Shown one piece after another: positions 1 through 8,558 of a stretch of DNA of 25,728 nt; within the stretch, counting starts at the first letter, position 1, and each line of letters starts with the position of its first letter. Under the pieces are notes generated by a model. That model saw only the letters and a list, made by a program, of their open reading frames with translations. It was not told the DNA's origin and searched no databases. The position numbers were made by a program, and so were the translations under genes. The stretch spans positions 1-25,728 of the forward strand of contig WJLA01000023.1 of the NCBI GenBank assembly GCA_014728765.1. Reading direction: 5' to 3'. Source of the DNA: Candidatus Peregrinibacteria bacterium (GTDB lineage: Bacteria > Patescibacteriota > Gracilibacteria > UBA1369).

Positions 1-333
1 ATTATGAAGATAGATCCTGTCGAAACATTGATTCAAGATGTTGTTTTCTATAAGGCGGAAATTGTTATTAACAGTGATGATCCAAGAATTAAACCAGGAA
101 TGACTGCAAATGTTGAAATAGTGTTAAATTCTGCCGAAGGTGTCTTGGTTATACCGGATAGGGCCGTGCAATTACGTGATGATGATTCAAGATATGTGAG
201 AATTTTGGTTGGTGAAGAAATTGAGCAGGTTGATGTTGAGCTTGGAATAAGTGATATTCAAGGAAATGTTGAAGTTAAGAGCGGTTTGGAAGAAGGCCAA
301 GAAATAATACTAAGGACTTTGAATGGCAACTAA
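1..333 (+). CDS. Periplasmic adaptor (MacA/HlyD-like), C-terminal part only
   Basis: This is the end of a membrane-fusion protein that would bridge an inner-membrane ABC transporter to the cell exterior. The reading frame is open at the left edge of the window, so the start and the lipoyl/hairpin domains lie outside. The visible ~110 residues match the C-terminal beta-barrel and membrane-proximal domains of the family: a segment ending PGMTANVEI, a VLVIPDRAV strand, and a GLEEGQEII segment near the end. Its last codons overlap the following ATPase gene by 11 nt, so the two are translationally coupled and probably form one transporter. The family call is secure; MacA versus another HlyD subgroup cannot be settled from the fragment. 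Confidence 0.85.
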   Translation: MMKIDPVETLIQDVVFYKAEIVINSDDPRIKPGMTANVEIVLNSAEGVLVIPDRAVQLRDDDSRYVRILVGEEIEQVDVELGISDIQGNVEVKSGLEEGQEIILRTLNGN

Positions 334-1063
334 AAAAAAATCTGAGGAGCATATTATTGAAATAAATAATCTGAAAAAGACTTATTATACGGGGGATGTG
401 GAAACACCGGTCTTGCGTGGATTAGATTTGAAAGTTAAAGATGGAGAATTTATTGCAATAATGGGTCCATCCGGTTCCGGAAAATCTACTTTGATGCATA
501 TAATGGGTTTTTTGGATAAACCGACCGGAGGCTCATATCATTTTGAGGGAGTAGATGTGAGCGAGCTTTCTGATGATGATTTGGCTTTGGTTAGAAGGGA
601 AAGAATTGGATTTGTTTTTCAAGCTTTCTTCTTGTTGCCTCGGGCCACAGTGATAGAAAATGTAATGTTGCCACTGCTTTATCAAAAGCATTCACATGGT
701 CATGATATGGCAAAAAAAGCTTTGGATTCAGTTGGACTTTCTCATAGATTGGATTATTTGCCAACCAGTTTGTCAGGTGGAGAAAAACAAAGAACTGCGA
801 TCGCAAGGGCATTGATAAATGCTCCGTCTGTGATTTTTGCTGATGAGCCAACGGGCAATCTTGATTCCAAGTCGGGAAAACAAGTGATGAATATTTTTCA
901 GAAATTGAATGAAAAAGGTCATACAATCATCTTGGTTACACATGAAAAAACTACAGCTCAACATGCGGAAAGGATAATACACATTAGAGACGGATTAATT
1001 GAATCGGAAGAAAAGGTTAAGGGCAGAATCAATTATAGTGATGGCGATGAACTGCTAAAATAA
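323..1063 (+). CDS. ABC transporter ATPase, MacB/LolD type
   Basis: This 246-residue ATPase powers the FtsX-like permeases encoded next to it. Walker A is GPSGSGKST at residues 48-56, the Q-loop glutamine is Q100, the signature LSGGE is at 150-154, Walker B VIFADEP is at 170-176 with catalytic E175, and the switch histidine is H207. The signature continues KQRTAIARAL, as in MacB/LolD. It is a stand-alone ATPase, not fused to its permease as in E. coli MacB. It overlaps the adaptor gene by 11 nt and ends one base before the first permease. The short C-terminal tail after about residue 226 is acidic and basic and has no recognised domain. The exported substrate cannot be inferred. Confidence 0.95.
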   Translation: MATKKKSEEHIIEINNLKKTYYTGDVETPVLRGLDLKVKDGEFIAIMGPSGSGKSTLMHIMGFLDKPTGGSYHFEGVDVSELSDDDLALVRRERIGFVFQAFFLLPRATVIENVMLPLLYQKHSHGHDMAKKALDSVGLSHRLDYLPTSLSGGEKQRTAIARALINAPSVIFADEPTGNLDSKSGKQVMNIFQKLNEKGHTIILVTHEKTTAQHAERIIHIRDGLIESEEKVKGRINYSDGDELLK

Positions 1064-1064
1064 A

Positions 1065-2303
1065 ATGAATAGAATAATAAAATTTGTCAGGATTGCATTT
1101 GTTTCTTTAACTGAAAATAAAACTCAGGCGTTTTTGACAATGCTTGGAATAATAATTGGAATTGCGGCGGTTATTATGGTGCTTTCAATTGGAAGGGGAG
1201 CGGAAAAGTTAATTTTGTCCTCGGTAGAAAGTTTTGGAAATAGAAGTATTTTTGTGCAGCCCGGAGGTGGGGAACAAGGTGGGCCTCCTTCGCCGACAGC
1301 CATAGATAAAGTTAAATATCGTGATTATCTTGCTATGCAAGATTTGGATTACTTGGAAGATGTAGCTCCAATTTTGGTTTATAGTGTCGCAATAACATAT
1401 GGTAGTCAAAATCAAAATACCAGAGTTGTCGGTTCGAATGAATACTATTTATCAGCTTTAAACAGTGGAGTCGATGAGGGGAGAAATATTTCACAAAATG
1501 ATTTGGATTTGTCGCGTCGAGTAGTGCTTATGGGCTATAAGGTGGCAGATGATTTATTTGCTGATCGTGATCCTATCGGTCAAAAAATCAAAATTAACGG
1601 AAAGACTTTTGAAGTTATTGGTATAATGGAGGAGCAAGGAACCAGATTTTTTCAGGATTTTGATAAGCGTATTGTTATTCCGATAACTACCATGCGTACG
1701 CAAATATTCGGTGTTGATTATGTGATGTCGGTTTTGGCTAATGTAAAAGAAGGATATCCGATTGAAGAAGCAATTGATCAAACCAGATTTTTTATAAGGA
1801 AGAGGCATTCAATTTATAATCCCCAAGATGACCCTTTGAAGGATGATTTTAGGGTTGTAAGTCAAGTTGATGCTGCTCAAACTTTTCAGGGTATTGCTGA
1901 TGTTTTAACATATTCTTTAGTGGTTGTTGCGGCAATTTCGTTATTGGTAGGTGGAATTGGAATTATGAATATTATGTATGTTTCGGTAACCGAAAGAACG
2001 CGTGAAATCGGTTTGCGAAAAGCGGTTGGTGCGACAGCTAAAGATGTGATGTTACAATTTTTGATAGAAGCGATAGTGATAACTTTTGTCGCAGGCTTCA
2101 TTGGAATTAGTACAGGTGTTGGGATGTCTTTTTTAATATCTTTGATTCTGACAGAATTTGTTGATTCTTGGGAATTTATAATAACTTTGGAATCGGTTTT
2201 AGCTGCTTTTTTTGTTTCCGTGAGTATTGGTATGATATTTGGTGTTTATCCTGCCAGAAAAGCATCTAGAATGGATCCTATTGAAGCATTAAGACTGGAA
2301 TAA
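1065..2303 (+). CDS. MacB/FtsX-type permease, copy 1
   Basis: This is a 412-residue permease of the MacB family. It has one N-terminal membrane helix (about residues 20-45, after SLTENKTQAFLTMLGIIIG), a large extracytoplasmic MacB_PCD-type domain, and three C-terminal helices (about 280-400). The family motif RTREIGLRKAVGA precedes the third helix, and the protein ends in PARKASRMDPIEALRLE. The extracytoplasmic part contains a glycine-rich PGGGEQGGPP stretch absent from the next permease. It starts one base after the ATPase stop. Its TAA overlaps the ATG of the second permease in a TAATG arrangement. It probably pairs with that paralogue. Confidence 0.94.
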   Translation: MNRIIKFVRIAFVSLTENKTQAFLTMLGIIIGIAAVIMVLSIGRGAEKLILSSVESFGNRSIFVQPGGGEQGGPPSPTAIDKVKYRDYLAMQDLDYLEDVAPILVYSVAITYGSQNQNTRVVGSNEYYLSALNSGVDEGRNISQNDLDLSRRVVLMGYKVADDLFADRDPIGQKIKINGKTFEVIGIMEEQGTRFFQDFDKRIVIPITTMRTQIFGVDYVMSVLANVKEGYPIEEAIDQTRFFIRKRHSIYNPQDDPLKDDFRVVSQVDAAQTFQGIADVLTYSLVVVAAISLLVGGIGIMNIMYVSVTERTREIGLRKAVGATAKDVMLQFLIEAIVITFVAGFIGISTGVGMSFLISLILTEFVDSWEFIITLESVLAAFFVSVSIGMIFGVYPARKASRMDPIEALRLE

Positions 2304-3538
2304 TGATCAAAACTTTTACAAAATATTTACCTATAGCTTGGGTTTCAATAAAAGAAAACATGGCAAGAACACTTCTTACCATGCTGGGTATTATCATTGG
2401 CGTTGGTTCAGTTGTTCTGATGACTTCACTGGGAAAAGGAGCGGAGAGTTATATATTGGGTTCGGTGGCTCAGTTTGGTCCCGATGTTATATATATAAAT
2501 CCGGGATCTCCCGATGAGGGTTTAACAGGCTCGATCACAGCTTTGGATAGATTGAAATATTCCGATTATCTTGCTTTGCGGGAGGTTGACTTTTTGAAGG
2601 ATGTGACACCTTTTTTGGCATATGACGCAATAGTTACCTGGCGAAATGAAACTCATAAAACGCAGGTAATCGGTGTTAATAAAAATTATCCATCGGCCTT
2701 TAATTTCAGTGTGGCAAGCGGTAGATTTGTTGATGATAATGACATGTCTTCCAGGCAGAGGATAGCGGTTTTAGGTGTGAAGATGGCGGATAAATTATTT
2801 GATAATCGTGATCCAATCGGTGAAACGATCAAAATTGCCACCACTAATTTTAAAATAGTTGGTGTGATGGAAGAGCAAGGAGGAAATGCATTTGAAGATT
2901 ATGATAATATGGTTTTTATTCCGGTAACTACCATGCAAACTTATTTGTTTGGTGTGGATTATTTAATGACTATCGCTGCACGAGTGGTTGGTGATTTGGA
3001 GTCAGGTGTTGAGAAAACTAAAAATGTGATTCGTCATTTACACCGTATCGATAATCCTGAAGAAGATCCTGCAAAAGATGATTTTCAGATTATTACTCAA
3101 GTGCAAGCCTTGGATATTTTTGGTACCGTTTCTGATGTTTTGACTTATTTTATAACTTCCATTGCTTCTATTTCTTTAATTGTCGGAGGAATTGGTATAA
3201 TGAATATTATGTATGTATCAGTCAGTCAAAGAACTAGAGAAATTGGTCTTAGAAAAGCAGTTGGCGCTACTAATAGAGATGTTTTGATGCAATTTATTTC
3301 GGAGGCAGCATTGATTTCATTTGTGGGTGGGTTAATAGGAATTTGTTCCGGCATAGGTTTATCATTTTTGTTTTATTTGGTAATTATACAATTTGAGCCT
3401 TCTTGGGTTTTTGCGATTAATTTTGAGGCGGTCATTCTTTCCTCTGTTATTTCAGCTTTAATCGGAATCTTTTTTGGTTATTATCCCGCCAAAAGAGCGG
3501 CTGCCGCCAACCCGATCGAAGCATTGCGTTATGAATAA
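2303..3538 (+). CDS. MacB/FtsX-type permease, copy 2
   Basis: This is a second 411-residue permease, clearly paralogous to the preceding one along its whole length. Shared landmarks include LTMLGIIIGVGSV in the first helix, DRDPIGE/NRDPIGE, EDYDNMVFIPVTTM, RTREIGLRKAVGAT, and a C-terminal YYPAKRAAAANPIEALRYE. The membrane layout is the same: one N-terminal and three C-terminal helices around a large extracytoplasmic domain. Its start codon overlaps the stop of copy 1 by one base, giving tight coupling. With one ATPase gene and two different permeases, a heterodimeric transporter is the simplest reading, as in some Gram-positive-type MacB/FtsX exporters. No terminator is evident in the 65-bp gap before the convergent PBP gene. 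Confidence 0.94.
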   Translation: MIKTFTKYLPIAWVSIKENMARTLLTMLGIIIGVGSVVLMTSLGKGAESYILGSVAQFGPDVIYINPGSPDEGLTGSITALDRLKYSDYLALREVDFLKDVTPFLAYDAIVTWRNETHKTQVIGVNKNYPSAFNFSVASGRFVDDNDMSSRQRIAVLGVKMADKLFDNRDPIGETIKIATTNFKIVGVMEEQGGNAFEDYDNMVFIPVTTMQTYLFGVDYLMTIAARVVGDLESGVEKTKNVIRHLHRIDNPEEDPAKDDFQIITQVQALDIFGTVSDVLTYFITSIASISLIVGGIGIMNIMYVSVSQRTREIGLRKAVGATNRDVLMQFISEAALISFVGGLIGICSGIGLSFLFYLVIIQFEPSWVFAINFEAVILSSVISALIGIFFGYYPAKRAAAANPIEALRYE

Positions 3539-3603
3539 TTATTTTAACTACATTAAGAAAGTCAGCATTCGATTGCTTATTAAAGATGTTCAGGTAAGAA
3601 ATT

Positions 3604-5877
3604 CTATTTGTCAGGCGGTATGGAATAGTATTCGTAAAGATACTCGGCAATTTCTTTGAAAAGGGGAGCGGCGGTTGAGTCGGCCCATTCACTGGAACGA
3701 GGATGGTCAAGTTTAACCAAAATTACGAATTGAGGATCATCGATTGGTCCAAATCCTCCAATGGAGGCAATTGTTGTTCCAGCTCCCGTTAACGGTTTAC
3801 CGTTTCGATAAGTTTGGGATGTTCCGGTTTTTCCGGCAACATAATGAGTGTTGATTTTAGCTGAGCCGGATACTCCTTTTTCGACTGCTCCTACCATCAT
3901 GTTTTTTACCAATTCCGCTGTTTCGGGTCTGATAATTTGTCCTAATACAGTTGGTTCAGTATTTTGGATTTTACCGGGAGTTTTTTCGATAGATTCAACG
4001 ATGTATGGTTGCATCATGATGCCATCATTGGCAATAGTTGAGATTGCTGTTGCCATTTGTACCATGGTAGCGGTAAAACCTTGTCCGAATGCATGCGTTA
4101 CGAGTTCAGATTCAGCCCAGCCATTAAAATGTTCGAGTTTTCCCGGATGTTCATTTTCAAATTCTATTTCTGTTCTTTTACCCATGCCAAATCTTTCCAT
4201 ATAGCTATAGAAAAGATTTCTTCCTACTCTTTGCGCAATTTGCCCCATTCCCGTATTGCATGAATAAGCTAATATATCTGCTACTGTAACTCTTCCGGTA
4301 CATTTAGCAGAGACGTTTTTTATTTCGAATTCATCTACTTTGAGGATTCCGGAATCATTAAAGACAGTACCGGGCTGAACATCTTGATCATCTATACCTA
4401 TTGCCGCAGTGATTATTTTATAAACAGACCCCGGTTCATATGGACCTGAAACCACTTTGTTTTGATAACTTTCAGGACCGATATTATTTTTATATTTTTG
4501 ATAAATAATGGTGTCATCGGCCAGTTCTTTTTTGAAGATCATGGTTCTGTCTTTGGCGGCAAAGTTGCGATATTGCCAAAAGGTATTTTCCATGCCTTCA
4601 ATCGGAACCAATTCTTCAATTTCTTTATCTGTGAGTTTAACATCTTCTTTTTCATAAACTTCACTGTAATTGTTTGGATCAAAGCTTGGGTAATGGGCAA
4701 TGGCAATGATTTTTCCTGTTTTCGGGTCCATCACAATAACTTGTCCAGTGTCTGCTCGAGTTCCTTTAACAGTTCTTTCAAGTTTATTTTCAACTACCAT
4801 TTGAATGGACCGGTCAATGGTCAAAGTTACATTGCTTCCATCAACTGCCGGTTCAATTACAGAATCTCCAACAGTAATGAGTCTGCCAACAGAATCTTTT
4901 TGAGTTTGAAAAACTCCCTTTTTACCTTTTAGATCAGTGTTGAATTTGCTTTCAATTCCATAGTTGCCATTGCCATCGGTTCCGACGAAACCAAGCACAT
5001 TGGCCGCCAGTGTTTTTTCCGGGTAATAGCGATAATATTCTTCTTTTAGTCCAAGGCCAATAAAATTATCTCCTTCATCGTTTGTCATGACTTCTTTTAT
5101 TTTTGTGGAAGTTTCGGGAGGAAGCTTTTTTTTCAAGACAACATAACGATTTCGTCCTTTTAAAATTGATTCGAGCTCAAGAGGAGGAGTTTCCAGAACT
5201 TCTCCCAATTGAGCTGCCGTGCTTTTTAAATTGATAATATCAGGTGGATAAGCTTTCAAAACATCATTCTCTGTTATTTCAATTCCGGTTAAGTTAAGGT
5301 CTTTGATTTGCTGTAATTTAGCCGGGTCCGTATTGGTGCTGAGTGTTATAACCGGTCTGATGTCGGAGCTGATTTTTTCCAATATTTCATCATAAAACTG
5401 TTCATATAATTCATCTTCTTTTAAAGGTTCAATATCTTCCAGCTCTTCTGCCGTTTTTGCACGAGAAATGGCTTTTTGTACTCTTTCTTCATCAAGTTTC
5501 TTAGCTTCCTCAGGATCATAAATCAGTGGTACAATAGTGTTTGCTACTAATTTTTTATCTTTGATCATGGTAGGGTCAGCATAAAGCAAATCAAGAGTGG
5601 AATTGGTTGCCACTCTGACCAAATCACCAGAAGCATAATCTTTGATGTAAATTTCGCCTCGATACGCAGGTAATTCATTAAATCCAAAGTGAGCTTCGGT
5701 GGCAATTTGCTTGTAGTGATCATAGGCTAGAACTTGAAGAGAAAATAATCGAATCAGTAGAATTCCTGAAAAAAGGATCACAAACCCGATCATGGCGGCG
5801 TTTCTGTCAAAATTAATAAGAGGTCTTGCTGATTTTCGTTGATTTCTGTAGCTCATATTTTTGCTTTGGATTAACAT
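3604..5877 (-). CDS. Penicillin-binding protein, class B (PBP2/FtsI type transpeptidase)
   Basis: This is a 757-residue monofunctional D,D-transpeptidase that cross-links peptidoglycan outside the cytoplasmic membrane. A membrane anchor lies at about residues 28-50. The N-terminal pedestal domain spans about 55-340, and the transpeptidase domain carries all three active-site motifs: S484-V-Y-K487 in EPGSVYK, SCN at 539-541, and KTGTS at 683-687. Two stretches look longer than in typical FtsI: a charged helical insert at about 120-175, and about 50 extra residues at 405-470 between SFDPNNYS and the serine motif. No PASTA repeats are visible. The start at 5877 is preceded by AAAAGGGA about 8 nt upstream. 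A second ATG seven codons later is possible but lacks such a site. It converges with the permease operon. Division versus elongation role is undecided. Confidence 0.93.
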   Translation of the reverse strand: MLIQSKNMSYRNQRKSARPLINFDRNAAMIGFVILFSGILLIRLFSLQVLAYDHYKQIATEAHFGFNELPAYRGEIYIKDYASGDLVRVATNSTLDLLYADPTMIKDKKLVANTIVPLIYDPEEAKKLDEERVQKAISRAKTAEELEDIEPLKEDELYEQFYDEILEKISSDIRPVITLSTNTDPAKLQQIKDLNLTGIEITENDVLKAYPPDIINLKSTAAQLGEVLETPPLELESILKGRNRYVVLKKKLPPETSTKIKEVMTNDEGDNFIGLGLKEEYYRYYPEKTLAANVLGFVGTDGNGNYGIESKFNTDLKGKKGVFQTQKDSVGRLITVGDSVIEPAVDGSNVTLTIDRSIQMVVENKLERTVKGTRADTGQVIVMDPKTGKIIAIAHYPSFDPNNYSEVYEKEDVKLTDKEIEELVPIEGMENTFWQYRNFAAKDRTMIFKKELADDTIIYQKYKNNIGPESYQNKVVSGPYEPGSVYKIITAAIGIDDQDVQPGTVFNDSGILKVDEFEIKNVSAKCTGRVTVADILAYSCNTGMGQIAQRVGRNLFYSYMERFGMGKRTEIEFENEHPGKLEHFNGWAESELVTHAFGQGFTATMVQMATAISTIANDGIMMQPYIVESIEKTPGKIQNTEPTVLGQIIRPETAELVKNMMVGAVEKGVSGSAKINTHYVAGKTGTSQTYRNGKPLTGAGTTIASIGGFGPIDDPQFVILVKLDHPRSSEWADSTAAPLFKEIAEYLYEYYSIPPDK

Positions 5878-5958
5878 ATTAAATCCCTTTTTTCACTAAA
5901 TCAATTGCATTTACCATTATTTTTTGATAAATAAGCTTTCTTGTTTAATTAAAAAAAT

Positions 5959-6732
5959 ATGGAAAGAGTTAGAAGTTGTGAAAATGAAAAGGATTATACA
6001 TGGATTGTGGTTGTTGCGATGAAGAATAAGAATTTTAACAATTCTTTGAAAGAGTTATATAGAATTGTGGCAAATGATGAAAAAGCAGATGATTTGCCAA
6101 AACCATTTATGAATATTGTAACGGGATATCTGGAAAAACTAAGTGATTTAACCAATTATTTAGATGATTTTTATGTAAACACTGATATTCAGTATTGGGA
6201 TCAAGAGTTCTTATCGGTTATTCGTGAACAATTCTTTCAGAGAGTTTTAGATAATGAAGATAGTGAAGAATATAATCAGTATTATGAAATTTTGACGGAG
6301 TTTGTCGATAATTTGCGAGATTATCATTATCAAGTATCAACAAATAAGATATTGGAAAACGTTGTTGTTGATGAAGCATTCAATAATGTAATAGCCAGCA
6401 AAGTGATAGCTTTATTTTTGTTGATAGCCGCAATGGAAAGGTCGGGATATGATTCTTGTAAAATTTCATTTACAAATGAGGAACTGGAATTGCTTGATTT
6501 GTGTTTGGATTATTGTGAAGCTTCAGAGATAATTGTTGATAAATACGGTGCAAGATTGCATTTTGATGAATTACAGTATTTTGATAGATTTGATGATTGC
6601 CAAGTTCCATATGTGCGCATGCAAGTTGACGAAGAATCTGATTTTGAAGATGTTTCGAAAGAAATTAAAGAGATTAGAGCATTATTGGTCAATTTTAAGT
6701 GCAATCTTGGATCTTTAAATTATCAGGCGTGA
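5959..6732 (+). CDS. Hypothetical acidic helical protein
   Basis: I do not recognise this 257-residue protein. It is very acidic, rich in D, E, N and aromatic residues, and predicted by eye to be mostly helical. It has no signal peptide; the only hydrophobic run, IASKVIALFLLIAAMERSG near residues 140-160, is probably a buried helix. There is no good Shine-Dalgarno sequence at the ATG at 5959. An in-frame ATG at 6019 is an alternative that would drop 20 residues. It diverges from the PBP gene and stops just before an extended -10 element serving the M16 peptidase. Continuous codon use makes it a real gene. Confidence 0.7.
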   Translation: MERVRSCENEKDYTWIVVVAMKNKNFNNSLKELYRIVANDEKADDLPKPFMNIVTGYLEKLSDLTNYLDDFYVNTDIQYWDQEFLSVIREQFFQRVLDNEDSEEYNQYYEILTEFVDNLRDYHYQVSTNKILENVVVDEAFNNVIASKVIALFLLIAAMERSGYDSCKISFTNEELELLDLCLDYCEASEIIVDKYGARLHFDELQYFDRFDDCQVPYVRMQVDEESDFEDVSKEIKEIRALLVNFKCNLGSLNYQA

Positions 6733-6733
6733 A

Positions 6734-6742
6734 TGCTAGAAT
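6734..6742 (+). promoter_or_regulatory. Extended -10 promoter element before the M16 peptidase gene
   Basis: TGCTAGAAT fits an extended -10 (TGn plus a TATAAT-like hexamer), 21 nt before the ATG at 6764. The same form, TGTTAGAAT, precedes rpiB at 16660. No convincing -35 is visible. The short A-rich leader lacks a clear Shine-Dalgarno sequence. Confidence 0.5.
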
Positions 6743-6763
6743 AAACGGGAATAAATAAAAAAA

Positions 6764-8035
6764 ATGGAAGTACAAAAAACAAAATTAAAAAATGGACTGA
6801 GAATAGTAACCAAGAAACTAGAAAATACAGCTTCATTGACGGTTTTGATATTGGTGGGTGCAGGTTCAAGATATGAATCGGAAGAAATTTCCGGAATATC
6901 ACATTTTCTTGAGCATATGTTTTTCAAGGGGGCAAAAAAATATAAAAATACTAGAGAAGTCTCTGAGGCTATTGATTCGGTTGGTGGAGAATTCAATGCT
7001 TTTACGGGAAAAGAATATGCGGGATATTTTGTGAAAGTGGCTGCGGAACATGGTGATTTGGCATTGGACGTGCTTTCGGATATGTTGATTCATTCAAGGT
7101 TTGATCCGAATGAAATCGATAAAGAGCGAGGAGTGATTTTGGAGGAATATAATATGTATCAAGATACACCTATTTATCAAATAGGATGGGATTTTGAAAG
7201 ATTGGTGTTTGGAGATTCGCCTTTAGGAAGAGATCAGATTGGCACAAAAGAGTTGATATCTTCTGTAACTCAGGAGCAATTCAGAAGCTATTTCGATAGT
7301 TTGTATACACCTGACAATACTGTGATAGCAATTGCCGGCAATATTGATCATCAGGATGCGGTAAAAAAAATTGAAGATTTGTTTAAATTTAAGGTCAAAG
7401 AGAAAAGCTTACAGTTTGAGCCATTGAGCCATTACTCAAAAGACAAAAGAATAAGTGTGCGTAATAAAAAAACGGAACAGGCGCATGTAGTGGTGGGTTT
7501 TCCCGCCTATCAAGATAATCATCCCAAGCAGTATGCGGCAAAGCTTTTATCGGTAATTCTTGGTGGGAATATGAGTTCAAGAATGTTTTTAAGTGTCAGA
7601 GAATCACAGGGTTTGGCTTATTACATCAATACCACGACGGATGAATACTATGATGGCGGAACTTTGACCACCAATTCCGGTGTTTCGGTTGAAAGAGTCG
7701 AGCAAGCAATTAAATCTATTATTAAAGAATATCAGAAATCGGCCAAGGAAGGAGTATCTCAAGCTGAATTGGATAAAGCCAAGGCATATCTTAAAGGCAG
7801 AATTACTTTGAGATTGGAAGATTCAGAGGAATATGCTCATTTGTTAGGAAAGTATGAGTTATTGCAAGGCAAATTCAAATCCCCCGAAGCAATATTGAAA
7901 CAAATGGAAGCGGTTAATTTGGAAGAAGTGAATGAGGTGGCGAAAGATATATTTAAACCGGAAGAGCTTAGGATTTGCATTATCGGCCCTTTCGAAGATG
8001 CTGAGCGCTTTGAAAAACTCCTGAATTTTGCCTGA
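6764..8035 (+). CDS. M16 family zinc metallopeptidase (processing-peptidase-like)
   Basis: This is a 423-residue peptidase of the M16B (PqqL/YmxG/MPP-beta-like) type, which degrades or processes peptides in a closed clam-shell chamber. The inverted zinc motif HFLEH is at residues 47-51 and the distal glutamate is at about 127 in ERGVILEEYNMYQD, at the usual spacing, so the active site is intact. The second half has the family glycine-rich region (SVILGGNMSSRMFLSVRESQGLAY is represented around residues 263-287), which suggests one chain carrying both half-domains and acting as a homodimer. No signal peptide is seen, so it is probably cytoplasmic. Its last 56 bp overlap the convergent gene at 7980-8507. 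The substrate is unknown. Confidence 0.93.
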   Translation: MEVQKTKLKNGLRIVTKKLENTASLTVLILVGAGSRYESEEISGISHFLEHMFFKGAKKYKNTREVSEAIDSVGGEFNAFTGKEYAGYFVKVAAEHGDLALDVLSDMLIHSRFDPNEIDKERGVILEEYNMYQDTPIYQIGWDFERLVFGDSPLGRDQIGTKELISSVTQEQFRSYFDSLYTPDNTVIAIAGNIDHQDAVKKIEDLFKFKVKEKSLQFEPLSHYSKDKRISVRNKKTEQAHVVVGFPAYQDNHPKQYAAKLLSVILGGNMSSRMFLSVRESQGLAYYINTTTDEYYDGGTLTTNSGVSVERVEQAIKSIIKEYQKSAKEGVSQAELDKAKAYLKGRITLRLEDSEEYAHLLGKYELLQGKFKSPEAILKQMEAVNLEEVNEVAKDIFKPEELRICIIGPFEDAERFEKLLNFA

Positions 8036-8507
8036 AAGTATCGGTGGAACTGATTATTAGAATTTCAAGTTGTTGTTTATTGTTGAAATCTGTTCTGGCA
8101 ATTTGATGTAGAACATTATGAATTGTTTTGGCAGCATCATTGTTTTTTGATTGTTCAAAATGTTGTTTGCGTGATTTTAGATATTTGATGCATTGGAGTT
8201 TGACTTTATCGGGTGAAGAAAATTGAGTAACTTCTTTACCATCATTGATGGCGATTGCTACTTCAATGAATGCTGATACTTGAGTTATATCCTGAGAGAA
8301 AAAAGTTGTTTCGACATTTGTAGGATCTTCATCTATGTTAAATGGAATTTCAACTATTGAACTTGTGTCTTTTTTAATTTTAGTGGATATATTCTCTGTT
8401 ATTTGACTATGTCGATATCTGCTTTCAAACGCTGAAACTTTTTTGGTTTCGGCAAATTCAATTGGATTGGGTTGCTCTGATCCGAATTTTGGTTCATCTT
8501 TTTTCAT
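7980..8507 (-). CDS. Hypothetical protein, converging on the M16 gene
   Basis: This is a 175-residue protein with no family I recognise. The N-terminal ~65 residues are polar and low in hydrophobics (MKKDEPKFGSEQPNPIEF onward), probably disordered. The rest looks helical with an FIEVAIAIND strand/helix segment. The C-terminal 18 codons are antisense to the end of the M16 peptidase gene, a long (56 bp) convergent overlap. The start at 8507 is 51 bp from the divergent pyrD start. Amino-acid composition outside the overlap is protein-like, so I regard it as a real gene, but the overlap lowers confidence in the extreme C-terminus. Confidence 0.6.
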   Translation of the reverse strand: MKKDEPKFGSEQPNPIEFAETKKVSAFESRYRHSQITENISTKIKKDTSSIVEIPFNIDEDPTNVETTFFSQDITQVSAFIEVAIAINDGKEVTQFSSPDKVKLQCIKYLKSRKQHFEQSKNNDAAKTIHNVLHQIARTDFNNKQQLEILIISSTDTFRQNSGVFQSAQHLRKGR

Positions 8508-8558
8508 TGTTGTTTTGTTATTGTGATGTTAAGTTTTTAAGGCTTATTATTATTTATA

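Noticed and set aside
591..926. Antisense frames inside the ABC ATPase and other conserved genes
   Set aside because: They are shadows of conserved coding sequence on the other strand, with no recognisable domains or starts.
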